Positions 15,193 through 23,939 of a stretch of DNA of 42,615 nt are shown one piece after another. Every line of letters starts with the position of its first letter. The stretch's first letter is position 1. The notes under the pieces were generated by a model. That model did no database searches and was not told the origin of the DNA. It saw only the letters and a program-made list of their open reading frames with translations. The DNA is from Streptomyces roseus. Lineage in GTDB: Bacteria; Actinomycetota; Actinomycetes; Streptomycetales; Streptomycetaceae. The translations under genes and the position numbers were made by a program. The DNA is taken from assembly GCF_001044425.1 (NCBI RefSeq), contig NZ_LFML01000156.1, positions 1 through 42,615 on the forward strand. Reading direction: 5' to 3'.

Positions 15193-15882
15193 TCAGGCGC
15201 AGACGAGCGCGCCGCGTACGGGAGGTCCCCGGCGGCCCACGGAGTGGGCGGGGAAGCGGGTACGGGCCCCCGCGCCCGCCGGGGCCGGGCGCGGCATCCG
15301 CCGCACCGGGCCGAGGGCGGCGACCGCCGAGGCCGCCGCCAGCAGCAGGGGCCGGAACGCGGAGGCGGCCACCGCGCGCAGCAGCTGGCCCAGCGCCTTC
15401 TCCCCGTACCGCAGCCAGGCCGCGGCGAGCAGCCCGACGGAGACGTGGGCGCCGAGCAGCAGCCACGGGGTCCAGGCCCCGGCCGAGGCGAGCAGGGCCA
15501 CCGGGTCGGGGACGGCCCCGGGCACCTCGGCCAGCGGGCCGCCCAGCGGCGGGCCGCCGCACAGTTCGTCGAAGCCCATGGCCCGCAGCGGCCCGGCCAC
15601 GGGCCCGCCGGCCGGGCCGTAGCAGACGTGCTGTCCGGCCGTGAAGACCGTGTCGGCCGCCAGCTCCAGCGGAACGAGCAGTCCGGCGATGGGGCCGAAG
15701 CCCCGCTCGCGGCCGGCCAGCGCGTACGTGAGCAGGAACACGCCGGCGAAGGCCCCGGCCGCGAGGGCGGGGGGCAGCGGGACGCGGGACATCAGGACGT
15801 GCGAGCCGGCCGAGAGCAGCACGACGAGCGCGCTGAACAGCGCGGCCCGCAGCCCTCTCAGTCCTGCCCTCGATATGTCCAT
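15193..15882 (-). CDS. Polytopic membrane protein upstream of the thioredoxin gene
   Basis: 229 aa. No family recognised. About five hydrophobic segments are visible, near residues 8-30, 40-57, 61-85, 138-158 and 167-190. A Gly/Pro-rich loop between segments 3 and 4 holds two cysteines (HVCYGP and DELCGG), and the C-terminal tail is Arg/Pro-rich and presumably cytoplasmic. The tight link to the CPVC thioredoxin gene and the paired loop cysteines suggest a redox partner, for example an electron carrier for the exported thioredoxin, but it lacks recognisable DsbB, VKOR or CcdA signatures. The ATG start has only a weak ribosome site. Confidence 0.75.
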   Translation of the reverse strand: MDISRAGLRGLRAALFSALVVLLSAGSHVLMSRVPLPPALAAGAFAGVFLLTYALAGRERGFGPIAGLLVPLELAADTVFTAGQHVCYGPAGGPVAGPLRAMGFDELCGGPPLGGPLAEVPGAVPDPVALLASAGAWTPWLLLGAHVSVGLLAAAWLRYGEKALGQLLRAVAASAFRPLLLAAASAVAALGPVRRMPRPAPAGAGARTRFPAHSVGRRGPPVRGALVCA

Positions 15883-15913
15883 CGCCGCGAGTCTGCCACG
15901 AGACCCTGTGAGG

Positions 15914-15954
15914 AGGGGTCCCAGGCCCCGGAACGGCCGGTTCCTGCGGCCCCT
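15914..15954. terminator. Imperfect hairpin after the DUF2252 gene
   Basis: An inner perfect stem GGAAC-N5-GTTCC (15930-15944) is extended by imperfect AGGGG/CCCCT pairing. It lies in the 99-base gap between the DUF2252 stop and the start of the next minus-strand gene. Confidence 0.4.
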
Positions 15955-15981
15955 CCCCGCTGCGCCCGGTGCGTGGGCCCG

Positions 15982-17307
15982 TCAGCGCGTGATGCGGCCG
16001 TTGCGGAACAGGTCCACGAAGATCTGGTGGTCGGCGCGGGCCCGGGCCCCGTACGCGTGCGCGAAGTCGACCAGCAGCTCCGCGAAGCCCTCCTCGTCGG
16101 CGGCGATCACCGCGTCGATGGCCCGCTCGGTGGAGAACGGCACCAGGGAGTGCCCGCTCTCGGCCTCGTCGGCCGCGGCGTGCATGGTCGCCGTCGCCCG
16201 GCCGAGGTCCGCGACGACGGCCGCGATCTCCTCGGGGTCGTCCAGGTCCGACCAGTCCAGGTCCACCGCGTACGGGGAGACCTCGGCCACCAGCTGGCCG
16301 GAGCCGTCCAGCTCCGTCCAGCCCAGCCACGGGTCGGCGTGGGCCTGCAGGGCCCGCTGGGAGATCACCGTGCGGTGCCCCTCGTGCCGGAAGTAGTCCC
16401 GTACGGCCCGGTCGGTGATGTGCCGGGAGACGGCCGGGGTCTGCGCCTGCTTGAGGTAGATCACGACGTCGTTCTCCAGGGCGTCGCTGTGCCCCTCCAG
16501 CAGGATGTTGTACGAGGGCAGGCCGGCCGAGCCGATCCCGACGCCGCGGCGGCCCACCACGTCCTTGACACGGTAGGAGTCGGGCCGCACCAGGGACTCG
16601 TCCGGCAGGGTCTCCAGGTACCCGTCGAAGGCGGCGAGCACCTTGTACCGGGTGGCCGCGTCCAGCTCGATCGAGCCGCCGCCGGAGGCGAAGCGGCGCT
16701 CGTAGTCGCGGATCTCGGTCATCGAGTCCAGCAGGGAGAAGCGGGTGCGGGAGCGGGCCGAGCGCAGGGCGCCCAGCAGGGGGCCCTCGGCGGTGTCCAG
16801 GGTGAAGGAGGGCACTTCCTCGTTCTTGGCGCCGGTGGCCAGGCGGTGGATCCGCTCGCGGTAGGCGGCCGCGTAGGTCCGCACCAGGTCGCTGATCTGC
16901 TCGTCACTGAGCGCCTTGGTGTAGCCGATCAGGGCGACGGAGGCCGCGAACCGCTTGAGGTCCCAGGTGAAGGGGCCGACGTACGCCTCGTCGAAGTCGT
17001 TGACGTTGAAGATCAGGCGGCCGTTCGCATCCATGTACGTGCCGAAGTTCTCGGCGTGCAGATCGCCGTGGATCCACACCCGGCCCGTGCGCTCGTCCAG
17101 GTAGGGCCCGCCGTGGCGGTCGCGCTCCAGGTCGGCGTAGAAGAGGCAGGCCGTGCCGCGGTAGAAGGCGAAGGCCGACGCCGCCATCTTGCGGAACTTG
17201 ACCTGGAAGGCCGCGGGGTCGGCGGCGAGCAGCTCACCGAATGCCGTGTCGAACACATCGAGTATCTGCTCGGCGCGCTGCTCGTTCGTCGTCTCGGGGA
17301 CCGCCAT
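15982..17307 (-). CDS. DUF2252 family protein, kinase-like fold
   Basis: 441 aa. It contains HGDLHAENFGTY (about residues 93-104) and NVNDFDEAYVGPFTWDLKRFA, which mirror the catalytic-loop (HGDxHxxN) and metal-binding (DFD) motifs of aminoglycoside-phosphotransferase/kinase-like proteins. A phosphotransfer role is therefore plausible, but no substrate is known to me. GVGSAG-type sequence near the middle (RRGVGIGSAGLPSYN) is also conserved in the family. ATG 17307 has a clear AGGAGG site eight bases upstream and is preferred to the open frame that extends 33 codons further. It diverges from dnaE across 155 bases. Confidence 0.88.
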   Translation of the reverse strand: MAVPETTNEQRAEQILDVFDTAFGELLAADPAAFQVKFRKMAASAFAFYRGTACLFYADLERDRHGGPYLDERTGRVWIHGDLHAENFGTYMDANGRLIFNVNDFDEAYVGPFTWDLKRFAASVALIGYTKALSDEQISDLVRTYAAAYRERIHRLATGAKNEEVPSFTLDTAEGPLLGALRSARSRTRFSLLDSMTEIRDYERRFASGGGSIELDAATRYKVLAAFDGYLETLPDESLVRPDSYRVKDVVGRRGVGIGSAGLPSYNILLEGHSDALENDVVIYLKQAQTPAVSRHITDRAVRDYFRHEGHRTVISQRALQAHADPWLGWTELDGSGQLVAEVSPYAVDLDWSDLDDPEEIAAVVADLGRATATMHAAADEAESGHSLVPFSTERAIDAVIAADEEGFAELLVDFAHAYGARARADHQIFVDLFRNGRITR

Positions 17308-17416
17308 GGCGGGTGCCTCCTGGTGGCGCGGGTGGTTCGTTTTTCGGACAGGTGTCCTTGGGTCTGCAACGGATGAAGGTACCGGTCGGTGCCCGGCTCG
17401 TGTCATTCCACCGACG

Positions 17417-17422
17417 TAGACT
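17417..17422 (+). promoter_or_regulatory. Candidate -10 element of dnaE
   Basis: TAGACT fits the streptomycete TANNNT pattern and lies 41 bases upstream of the dnaE GTG. No convincing -35 hexamer was found at the right spacing. A GGACA-GG-TGTCC palindrome lies further upstream at 17346-17357. Confidence 0.3.
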
Positions 17423-17462
17423 TCGAGGCTGCCCCCCTCGTTCCCCCCGGAGGTCTGCCACC

Positions 17463-20400
17463 GTGACCAAGCCGCCGTTCACGCACCTGCACGTCCACAC
17501 CCAGTACTCGCTGCTGGACGGTGCCGCGCGGCTGAAGGACATGTTCAACGCGTGCAACGAGATGGGCATGACGCACATCGCCATGTCCGACCACGGCAAC
17601 CTGCACGGTGCCTACGACTTCTTCCACACCGCCCAGAAGGCCGGGATCACGCCGATCATCGGCATCGAGGCGTACGTGGCGCCCGAGTCCCGGCGCAACA
17701 AGCGGCGCATCCAGTGGGGCCAGCCGCACCAGAAGCGCGACGACGTCTCCGGTTCCGGTGGCTACACCCACAAGACCATCTGGGCCTCCAACGCCACCGG
17801 CCTGCACAACATCTTCCGGCTGTCCTCCGACGCGTACGCCGAGGGCTGGCTCACGAAGTGGCCGCGGATGGACAAGGAGACCATCTCCAAGTGGTCCGAG
17901 GGCCTGATCGCCTCCACCGGCTGCCCCTCCGGCGAGGTGCAGACCAGGCTGCGCCTCGGCCAGTTCGACGAGGCCGTGCAGGCGGCCTCCGACTACAAGG
18001 ACATCTTCGGCGAGGGGCGCTACTTCCTGGAGCTGATGGACCACGGCATCGAGATCGAGCGCCGGGTGCGCGACGGGCTGCTGGAGATCGGCAAGAAGCT
18101 CGGCATCCCGCCGCTGGTCACGAACGACTCGCACTACACGTACGCGAGCGAGGCCTCCGCGCACGACGCCCTGCTGTGCATCCAGACCGGCAAGAACCTC
18201 TCGGACCCGGACCGCTTCCGCTTCGACGGCACGGGCTACTACCTCAAGTCGACCGACGAGATGTACGCCATCGACTCCTCGGACGCCTGGCAGGAGGGCT
18301 GCGCCAACACGCGGCTGGTCGCGGACCAGATCGACACCGAGGGCATGTTCAAGTTCCGCAACCTCATGCCGAAGTTCGACATCCCGGAGGGCCACACCGA
18401 GGTCAGCTGGTTCCGCGAGGAGACCATGCGCGGCATGCACCGCCGCTACCCGGGAGGCATCCCGGAGGACCGGATGAAGCAGGCCGAGTACGAGATGGAC
18501 ACGATCATCTCGATGGGCTTCCCCGGCTACTTCCTCGTGGTCGCCGACTTCATCATGTGGGCCAAGAACCAGGGCATCGCGGTGGGCCCGGGCCGAGGCT
18601 CCGCGGCCGGCTCGATCGTCGCGTACGCCATGGGCATCACCGACCTCGACCCGCTCACCCACGGTCTGATCTTCGAGCGCTTCCTGAACCCCGAGCGCGT
18701 CTCCATGCCCGATGTCGACATCGACTTCGACGAGCGCAGGCGCGTCGAGGTGATCCGGTACGTGACGGAGAAGTACGGCCAGGACAAGGTGGCCATGATC
18801 GGCACCTACGGCACCATCAAGGCCAAGAACGCGATCAAGGACTCGGCCCGCGTGCTGGGCTACCCGTACGCCATGGGCGACCGGCTCACCAAGGCCATGC
18901 CCGCCGACGTCCTCGGCAAGGGCATCCCGCTCTCCGGCATCCTCGACCCGGCCCACCCCCGCTACAGCGAAGCGGGCGAGATCCGCTCGATGTACGAGAA
19001 CGAGCCGGACGTGAAGAAGGTCATCGACACCGCCCGCGGTGTGGAGGGCCTGGTCCGCCAGATGGGCGTGCACGCCGCCGGCGTGATCATGTCCAGCGAG
19101 ACGATCACCGACCACGTGCCCGTCTGGGTGCGGCACACCGACGGCGTCACCATCACCCAGTGGGACTACCCGAGCTGCGAGTCGCTCGGCCTGCTGAAGA
19201 TGGACTTCCTCGGCCTGCGCAACCTCACGATCATGGACGACGCCGTCAAGATGGTGAAGGCCAACAAGGGGATCGACATCGACCTCCTGGCCCTGCCGCT
19301 CGACGACCCCAAGACCTTCGAACTGCTCGGCCGCGGCGACACCCTCGGCGTCTTCCAGTTCGACGGCGGGCCCATGCGCTCCCTGCTGCGCCTGATGAAG
19401 CCCGACAACTTCGAGGACATCTCCGCCGTCTCGGCCCTGTACCGGCCGGGCCCGATGGGCATGAACTCGCACACGAACTACGCCCTGCGCAAGAACAAGC
19501 AGCAGGAGATCACCCCGATCCACCCGGAGCTCGAAGAGCCGCTGCGGGAGGTCCTGGACGTCACCTACGGCCTCATCGTCTACCAGGAGCAGGTCCAGAA
19601 GGCCGCCCAGATCATCGCCGGCTACTCGCTCGGCGAGGCCGACATCCTGCGCCGCGTGATGGGCAAGAAGAAGCCCGAGGAGCTGGCGAAGAACTTCGTC
19701 ATCTTCGAGGAGGGCGCGCGCAAGAAGGGCTTCAGCGACGCGGCGATCAAGGCGCTGTGGGACGTCCTGGTCCCCTTCGCCGGCTACGCCTTCAACAAGG
19801 CCCACTCCGCCGCGTACGGCCTGGTCTCGTACTGGACCGCCTACCTGAAGGCGAACTACCCGGCCGAGTACATGGCGGGCCTGCTCACCTCGGTCAAGGA
19901 CGACAAGGACAAGTCCGCGATCTACCTGAACGAGTGCCGGCGCATGGGCATCAAGGTGCTCCCGCCGAACGTCAACGAGTCCGAGCCGAACTTCGCGGCC
20001 CAGGGCGACGACGTGATCCTCTTCGGCCTGACCGCGGTGCGCAACGTCGGCCAGAACGTCGTCGAGTCGATCATCAAGACCAGGAAGGCGAAGGGGAAGT
20101 TCTCCTCCTTCCCCGACTTCCTGGACAAGGTCGAGGCCGTCGTCTGCAACAAGCGCACCATCGAGTCCCTGATCAAGGCCGGCGCCTTCGACGAGATGGG
20201 CCACACCCGCAAAGGCCTGGTCGCCCACCACGAGCCGATGATCGACAACGTGGTCGCGGTCAAGCGCAAGGAGGCCGAGGGACAGTTCGACCTCTTCGGC
20301 GCCATGGGTGACGAGGGCGCGGGCGACGAGCCCGGCTTCGGGCTCGACGTCGAGTTCTCCGACGTGGAGTGGGAGAAGTCCTACCTGCTCGCGCAGGAGC

Positions 20401-21005
20401 GCGAGATGCTCGGGCTGTACGTCTCCGACCACCCGCTCTTCGGCCTGGAGCACGTGCTCTCCGACAAGACCGACGCCGGCATCTCCCAGCTGACCGGCGG
20501 GGAGCACTCCGACGGCGCCGTCGTCACCATCGGCGGCATCATCTCCGGCCTCCAGCGCAAGATGACCAAGCAGGGCAACGCCTGGGCCATCGCCACCGTC
20601 GAGGACCTCGCGGGCTCCATCGAGTGCATGTTCTTCCCGGCGACCTACCAGCTCGTCTCCACGCAGCTGGTCGAGGACACCGTCGTCTTCGTCAAGGGCC
20701 GCCTCGACAAGCGCGAGGACGTCCCCCGGCTCGTCGCCATGGAGATGATGGTCCCCGACCTCTCCTCGGCCGGGACGAACGCCCCCGTCGTCCTCACCAT
20801 CCCGACGGTCAAGGTCACTCCTCCGATGGTCACCCGGCTGGGCGAGATCCTGCGGCACCACCGGGGCAACACCGAGGTCCGGATCAAGCTCCAGGGACCG
20901 CGCTCCACCACCGTGCTGCGCCTCGACAAGCACCGGGTCCAGCCCGATCCCGCGCTCTTCGGTGACCTCAAGGTGCTCCTCGGGCCGTCCTGCCTGGCCG
21001 GATAG
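17463..21005 (+). CDS. dnaE: DNA polymerase III alpha subunit (DnaE1-type)
   Basis: 1180 aa. The replicative polymerase catalytic subunit. The N-terminal PHP domain begins FTHLHVHTQYSLLDGA and continues through SDHGNLHG. The palm domain carries PDVDIDFDERR with Asp417 and Asp419, which correspond to the catalytic aspartates 401 and 403 of the E. coli enzyme, and the GPGRGSAAGS loop. Fingers (VYQEQVQKAAQIIAGYS and the MGKKKPEE region), helix-hairpin-helix and a C-terminal OB-fold region (GGIISGLQRKMTKQGNAWA) follow. GTG 17463 is preceded by GGAGG at 17449-17453. Length and domain order are normal for the actinobacterial DnaE1 enzyme, not the DnaE2/ImuC mutasome form. It is monocistronic, ending at a perfect palindrome. 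Confidence 0.98.
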   Translation: MTKPPFTHLHVHTQYSLLDGAARLKDMFNACNEMGMTHIAMSDHGNLHGAYDFFHTAQKAGITPIIGIEAYVAPESRRNKRRIQWGQPHQKRDDVSGSGGYTHKTIWASNATGLHNIFRLSSDAYAEGWLTKWPRMDKETISKWSEGLIASTGCPSGEVQTRLRLGQFDEAVQAASDYKDIFGEGRYFLELMDHGIEIERRVRDGLLEIGKKLGIPPLVTNDSHYTYASEASAHDALLCIQTGKNLSDPDRFRFDGTGYYLKSTDEMYAIDSSDAWQEGCANTRLVADQIDTEGMFKFRNLMPKFDIPEGHTEVSWFREETMRGMHRRYPGGIPEDRMKQAEYEMDTIISMGFPGYFLVVADFIMWAKNQGIAVGPGRGSAAGSIVAYAMGITDLDPLTHGLIFERFLNPERVSMPDVDIDFDERRRVEVIRYVTEKYGQDKVAMIGTYGTIKAKNAIKDSARVLGYPYAMGDRLTKAMPADVLGKGIPLSGILDPAHPRYSEAGEIRSMYENEPDVKKVIDTARGVEGLVRQMGVHAAGVIMSSETITDHVPVWVRHTDGVTITQWDYPSCESLGLLKMDFLGLRNLTIMDDAVKMVKANKGIDIDLLALPLDDPKTFELLGRGDTLGVFQFDGGPMRSLLRLMKPDNFEDISAVSALYRPGPMGMNSHTNYALRKNKQQEITPIHPELEEPLREVLDVTYGLIVYQEQVQKAAQIIAGYSLGEADILRRVMGKKKPEELAKNFVIFEEGARKKGFSDAAIKALWDVLVPFAGYAFNKAHSAAYGLVSYWTAYLKANYPAEYMAGLLTSVKDDKDKSAIYLNECRRMGIKVLPPNVNESEPNFAAQGDDVILFGLTAVRNVGQNVVESIIKTRKAKGKFSSFPDFLDKVEAVVCNKRTIESLIKAGAFDEMGHTRKGLVAHHEPMIDNVVAVKRKEAEGQFDLFGAMGDEGAGDEPGFGLDVEFSDVEWEKSYLLAQEREMLGLYVSDHPLFGLEHVLSDKTDAGISQLTGGEHSDGAVVTIGGIISGLQRKMTKQGNAWAIATVEDLAGSIECMFFPATYQLVSTQLVEDTVVFVKGRLDKREDVPRLVAMEMMVPDLSSAGTNAPVVLTIPTVKVTPPMVTRLGEILRHHRGNTEVRIKLQGPRSTTVLRLDKHRVQPDPALFGDLKVLLGPSCLAG

Positions 21006-21059
21006 CGCCGGTCGCGGGAGGCCTCGTACGGGCCCGCACCCGTAGCGGAACGTGAAGAA

Positions 21060-21087
21060 GGGCGCGCCCAGAGCTCTGGGCGCGCCC
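21060..21087. terminator. 28-bp perfect palindrome, bidirectional terminator
   Basis: GGGCGCGCCCAGAG (21060-21073) is followed without a loop by its exact complement (21074-21087). It lies between dnaE and the convergent 55-aa gene. Confidence 0.8.
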
Positions 21088-21111
21088 TCGTGCGTGGTGC
21101 TCGCGGAGGCG

Positions 21112-21279
21112 TCAGTTGTGGCCGAACTTCTTCTGCTTGCCCTTGCGCGCCATGTCCATCGGGCTCGGGGCGCCGCCCGAGGGCTCGGACACCGATGCCG
21201 ACGAGCTCTTCGACGGATCCTGCGAGGAGGAGCGGGCCTGTTGCTTCTGTTCGTGCTGGCGGTTCTTGTTCTTGGCCAT
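21112..21279 (-). CDS. Small basic/hydrophilic protein of 55 residues
   Basis: The reading frame runs from ATG 21279 to TGA 21114-21112 with a strong GGAGG ribosome site seven bases ahead (minus strand). The N-terminus is MAKNKNRQHEQKQQARSSSQ and the end is MARKGKQKKFGHN. The middle is Ser/Pro-rich and probably disordered; the ends are Lys/Arg-rich, so nucleic-acid binding is possible but unproven. I recall similar short proteins ending KQKRFGHN in streptomycetes, so it is likely a conserved real gene. It converges on dnaE and shares its terminator; it diverges from the NYN gene. Confidence 0.8.
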   Translation of the reverse strand: MAKNKNRQHEQKQQARSSSQDPSKSSSASVSEPSGGAPSPMDMARKGKQKKFGHN

Positions 21280-21502
21280 GGTGGAGCCTCCGTGAGGGTC
21301 TAGGGGCCAGGACCGCCTTCACCCTCACACGACGCCACAAACCGCGCATTTTGGATCTTGACTCCGCGTAGTCGCCGGCCCCCCGTTCCGGGGCGAGTCC
21401 GAGATCCGCCACGCCGATGATCGAGTTCCGGCCGTCAACACCCTTGCGGTCGGGCAGACTCGGGGAACCCGCGACACACACAGAGGATCCCCAGGGAAGA
21501 GG

Positions 21503-22810
21503 GTGGTACGCGTGGACCGCTGCGTCGTCCTGGTGGACGCCGGCTATCTGCTGGGCGCCGCCGCCAGTCTTCTCGCCGGGGAGCCCTCCCGCTCCCGCAT
21601 CACCGTCGACCATGCCGCCCTGATCCAGGGCCTGCGCGAGCGCGCGGAGGCCGACACCGAGCAGCCCCTGCTGCGCATCTACTGGTTCGACGGCGCACCC
21701 GACCGCGTGCCCCAGCCCGAACACCGGCGGCTGCGCGTCATGTCCCGCGTCACCGTCCGCCTCGGTGCCCTGACCCGCAGCGACGGCCGCTGGGCGCAGA
21801 AGGGCGTGGACGCCGCCATGCACGCCGAGCTGACCGAGCTGGCCCGCAACCGCGCCTGCTCCGACGTCGTCCTCGTCACGGGCGACGGGGACCTGCTGCC
21901 CGGCCTGATGTCCGCCAAGGAGCACGGGGTCGCCGTCCACCTGTGGGCCGTCCAGGCCGCCGACGGCGACTACAACCAGTCCGAGGACCTCGTCGCCGAG
22001 GCCGACGAACGCCGCGTCCTGGACCGGGCCTGGATCACCCGGGCCGTCCGCGCCAAGGACCTCGCCGGACTGTGCGCGCCGCCGCCCGCGCCCCGCCCCG
22101 AGATCGCGGCGATCCTCTCCGCCCCGCTGCCCGAGGCGGCCCTCGCCGAGGCCGCCCGCAGCGCCGGGACCAACGGCGCCGCGGCCCCCGCACCCGCCGA
22201 GCCCGCAGGGAGCGGCGCCCCCGTGCCCGCCCCCGCCGCCGGGGGCAAGGCCGTACCCACGCCCAAGGACCTCGCCGGCTCGCTGCGCGCCCCCGGCCAG
22301 CAGCCCGGTCCCGCGGGCGGCCACGGCGGCAGCGCCCAGCCCCCGGCCGGCAGCGCCCTGCGCTGGTCCTCCGACAAGGGCTGGATCGACCGGGCCGGAC
22401 CGCTCGGCGAACCCGCCGAGACCGCCTCGCTGCCCACCCTCGCCCAGCTCACCAGCGCCGAGCAGCGCTGGGCGGACCGCGAGGAGGACATCACCACCGT
22501 CGGCGGCGACCCCTTCGAGGTCGGCCAGGTGTTCGCCCGGCGCTGGATGGAGCGCCTGCCGGAAACCGTCCACCTGCAGAAGCTCGCCACGATGTACCCG
22601 CGGATCCCGCACCGCATCGACGGGGAGCTGCTGCGCTACGCGGCCCGGTTCGGGCTGCTCGCGCACAAGGACGACCAGATCGACGAGCACGACCGCTACG
22701 CCATCCGCGCCGGGTTCTGGCGGGAGATCGACGTCCGCGCCGCCGCCGAACACGTCGCCGGCGCCCCCTCCGCCGTGGCCGCGGGACCGGCCTCGCCGGC
22801 GGCCGAGTAG
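21503..22810 (+). CDS. NYN (PIN-like) domain protein, putative RNase
   Basis: 435 aa. The N-terminal NYN domain (about residues 4-165) has the acidic residues expected of PIN-like nucleases: VVLVDAGYLLG, KGVDAAMHAEL and VVLVTGDGDLLPGL. A long Pro/Ala/Gly-rich linker (about 195-290) follows. The C-terminal globular part (FEVGQVFARRWMERLPE to IDEHDRYAIRAGFW) looks like a small helical, possibly OST-HTH-like, binding domain. An RNA-processing role is inferred from the fold only. Two starts compete: GTG 21503, with AGGGAAG directly ahead, and in-frame GTG 21512 with GAGG at better spacing; they differ by three residues. The upstream 220 bases hold a possible TTGACT at 21358 but no gene. Confidence 0.88.
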   Translation: MVRVDRCVVLVDAGYLLGAAASLLAGEPSRSRITVDHAALIQGLRERAEADTEQPLLRIYWFDGAPDRVPQPEHRRLRVMSRVTVRLGALTRSDGRWAQKGVDAAMHAELTELARNRACSDVVLVTGDGDLLPGLMSAKEHGVAVHLWAVQAADGDYNQSEDLVAEADERRVLDRAWITRAVRAKDLAGLCAPPPAPRPEIAAILSAPLPEAALAEAARSAGTNGAAAPAPAEPAGSGAPVPAPAAGGKAVPTPKDLAGSLRAPGQQPGPAGGHGGSAQPPAGSALRWSSDKGWIDRAGPLGEPAETASLPTLAQLTSAEQRWADREEDITTVGGDPFEVGQVFARRWMERLPETVHLQKLATMYPRIPHRIDGELLRYAARFGLLAHKDDQIDEHDRYAIRAGFWREIDVRAAAEHVAGAPSAVAAGPASPAAE

Positions 22811-22887
22811 CCCCCGTCGGGGCGCCGGCACCGGCGCCGGCCAGGACGTGGGGGGCACCTCCCGGCGGCGGCCGGACGAAAGCCGCG

Positions 22888-22902
22888 TAGGCTGCTCCCT
22901 CG
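22888..22902 (+). promoter_or_regulatory. Putative -10 element of the ABC transporter operon
   Basis: TAGGCT at 22888-22893 lies eight bases before the GTG at 22902, with no ribosome site between. A leaderless transcript is suggested. Confidence 0.4.
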
Positions 22903-23939
22903 TGAGTACGGGCACAGCAGCAGCACAACCGAACACGGCAGTGGCCGCGGACGCGGACTCGGACGTGGTCTGCGCGGTGCGTGACCTGGTCAAAACGTAT
23001 CCCGCGGTACGGGGACGGCGCGGGGCTCCCGCCCTGCCCGAGACCCGCGCCACCGACGGGATCTGCCTGGACGTGAGGCGCGGCGAGATCTTCGGCCTCC
23101 TCGGCCCCAACGGCGCCGGCAAGTCCACCCTGGTCCGCCAGCTCACCGGCCTGATGCGGCCCGACTCCGGCTCCGTGACCCTGCTCGGCCACGACCTCGT
23201 ACGCCACCCCGAGCGGGCGGCCCGGCTGCTCGCCTACCTCGGGCAGGAGTCCACCGCCCTCGACGAGCTCACCGTCGCACTGGCCGCCGAGACCACGGGA
23301 CGGCTGCGCGGGCTCGACCTGCGCGCGGCGCGGGCCGAGCGGGACGCCGTACTGGAGGAGCTCGGGCTGACCGCGATCGCCGGGCGGCCCCTGAAGAAGC
23401 TCTCCGGAGGGCAGCGGCGGCTGGCGTGCGTCGCCGCCGCGCTGGTCGGACAGCGGCCGGTGCTGGTCCTCGACGAGCCCACGACCGGCATGGACCCCGT
23501 GGCCCGGCGGGCCGTGTGGGCGGCCGTCGACCGGCGCCGCGCCCGGCACGGGGCCACCGTCCTGCTCGTCACGCACAACGTCATCGAGGCCGAGACCGTC
23601 CTGGACCGGGTCGCCGTCATCGACCAGGGCCGGGTCATCGCCTGCGATTCACCGGCCGGGCTGAAGGCGCGGGTCTCCGGCGAGGTCCGGCTGGAGCTGG
23701 TGTGGCGCGAGAGCGCTCCGCTGGACCTGCCCGAGGTCGCGCGGCTGGCCGGGGACGCCGTCGTGTCGGGACGCCGCTGGGTGATGCGGCTGGCACCGGA
23801 CGAGGCGCGCGCCGCGGTGGCCGCGGTCACGGGCGGCCCGGCCTTCGCGGCCCTCGACGACTTCACCCTGGCGACACCCAGCCTGGAGGACGTGTACCTC
23901 GCCCTCGGCGGGAAGACGAAAGGGCTGGTGAAGTCATGA
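22902..23939 (+). CDS. ABC exporter ATP-binding protein
   Basis: 345 aa. Walker A is GPNGAGKST (residues 68-76, Lys74), the signature is LSGGQRR, Walker B is VLVLDEPTTGMDP and the H-loop is LVTHN. The C-terminal 90 residues after the ATPase core resemble the extension of DrrA/CcmA-type drug or polysaccharide exporters. It energises export through the adjacent permease, with which it overlaps by ATGA. The substrate is not predictable. Residues 1-22 are a variable leader, and GTG 22902 is supported by the -10-like hexamer just ahead. Confidence 0.95.
   Translation: MSTGTAAAQPNTAVAADADSDVVCAVRDLVKTYPAVRGRRGAPALPETRATDGICLDVRRGEIFGLLGPNGAGKSTLVRQLTGLMRPDSGSVTLLGHDLVRHPERAARLLAYLGQESTALDELTVALAAETTGRLRGLDLRAARAERDAVLEELGLTAIAGRPLKKLSGGQRRLACVAAALVGQRPVLVLDEPTTGMDPVARRAVWAAVDRRRARHGATVLLVTHNVIEAETVLDRVAVIDQGRVIACDSPAGLKARVSGEVRLELVWRESAPLDLPEVARLAGDAVVSGRRWVMRLAPDEARAAVAAVTGGPAFAALDDFTLATPSLEDVYLALGGKTKGLVKS

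Noticed and set aside
17403..20933. Very long open frame on the strand opposite dnaE
   Set aside because: In high-GC DNA the complementary frame of a real gene stays open. Its translation is low-complexity (Val/Asp/Gly/Arg-rich) with no domain, while the plus strand encodes an unmistakable DnaE.
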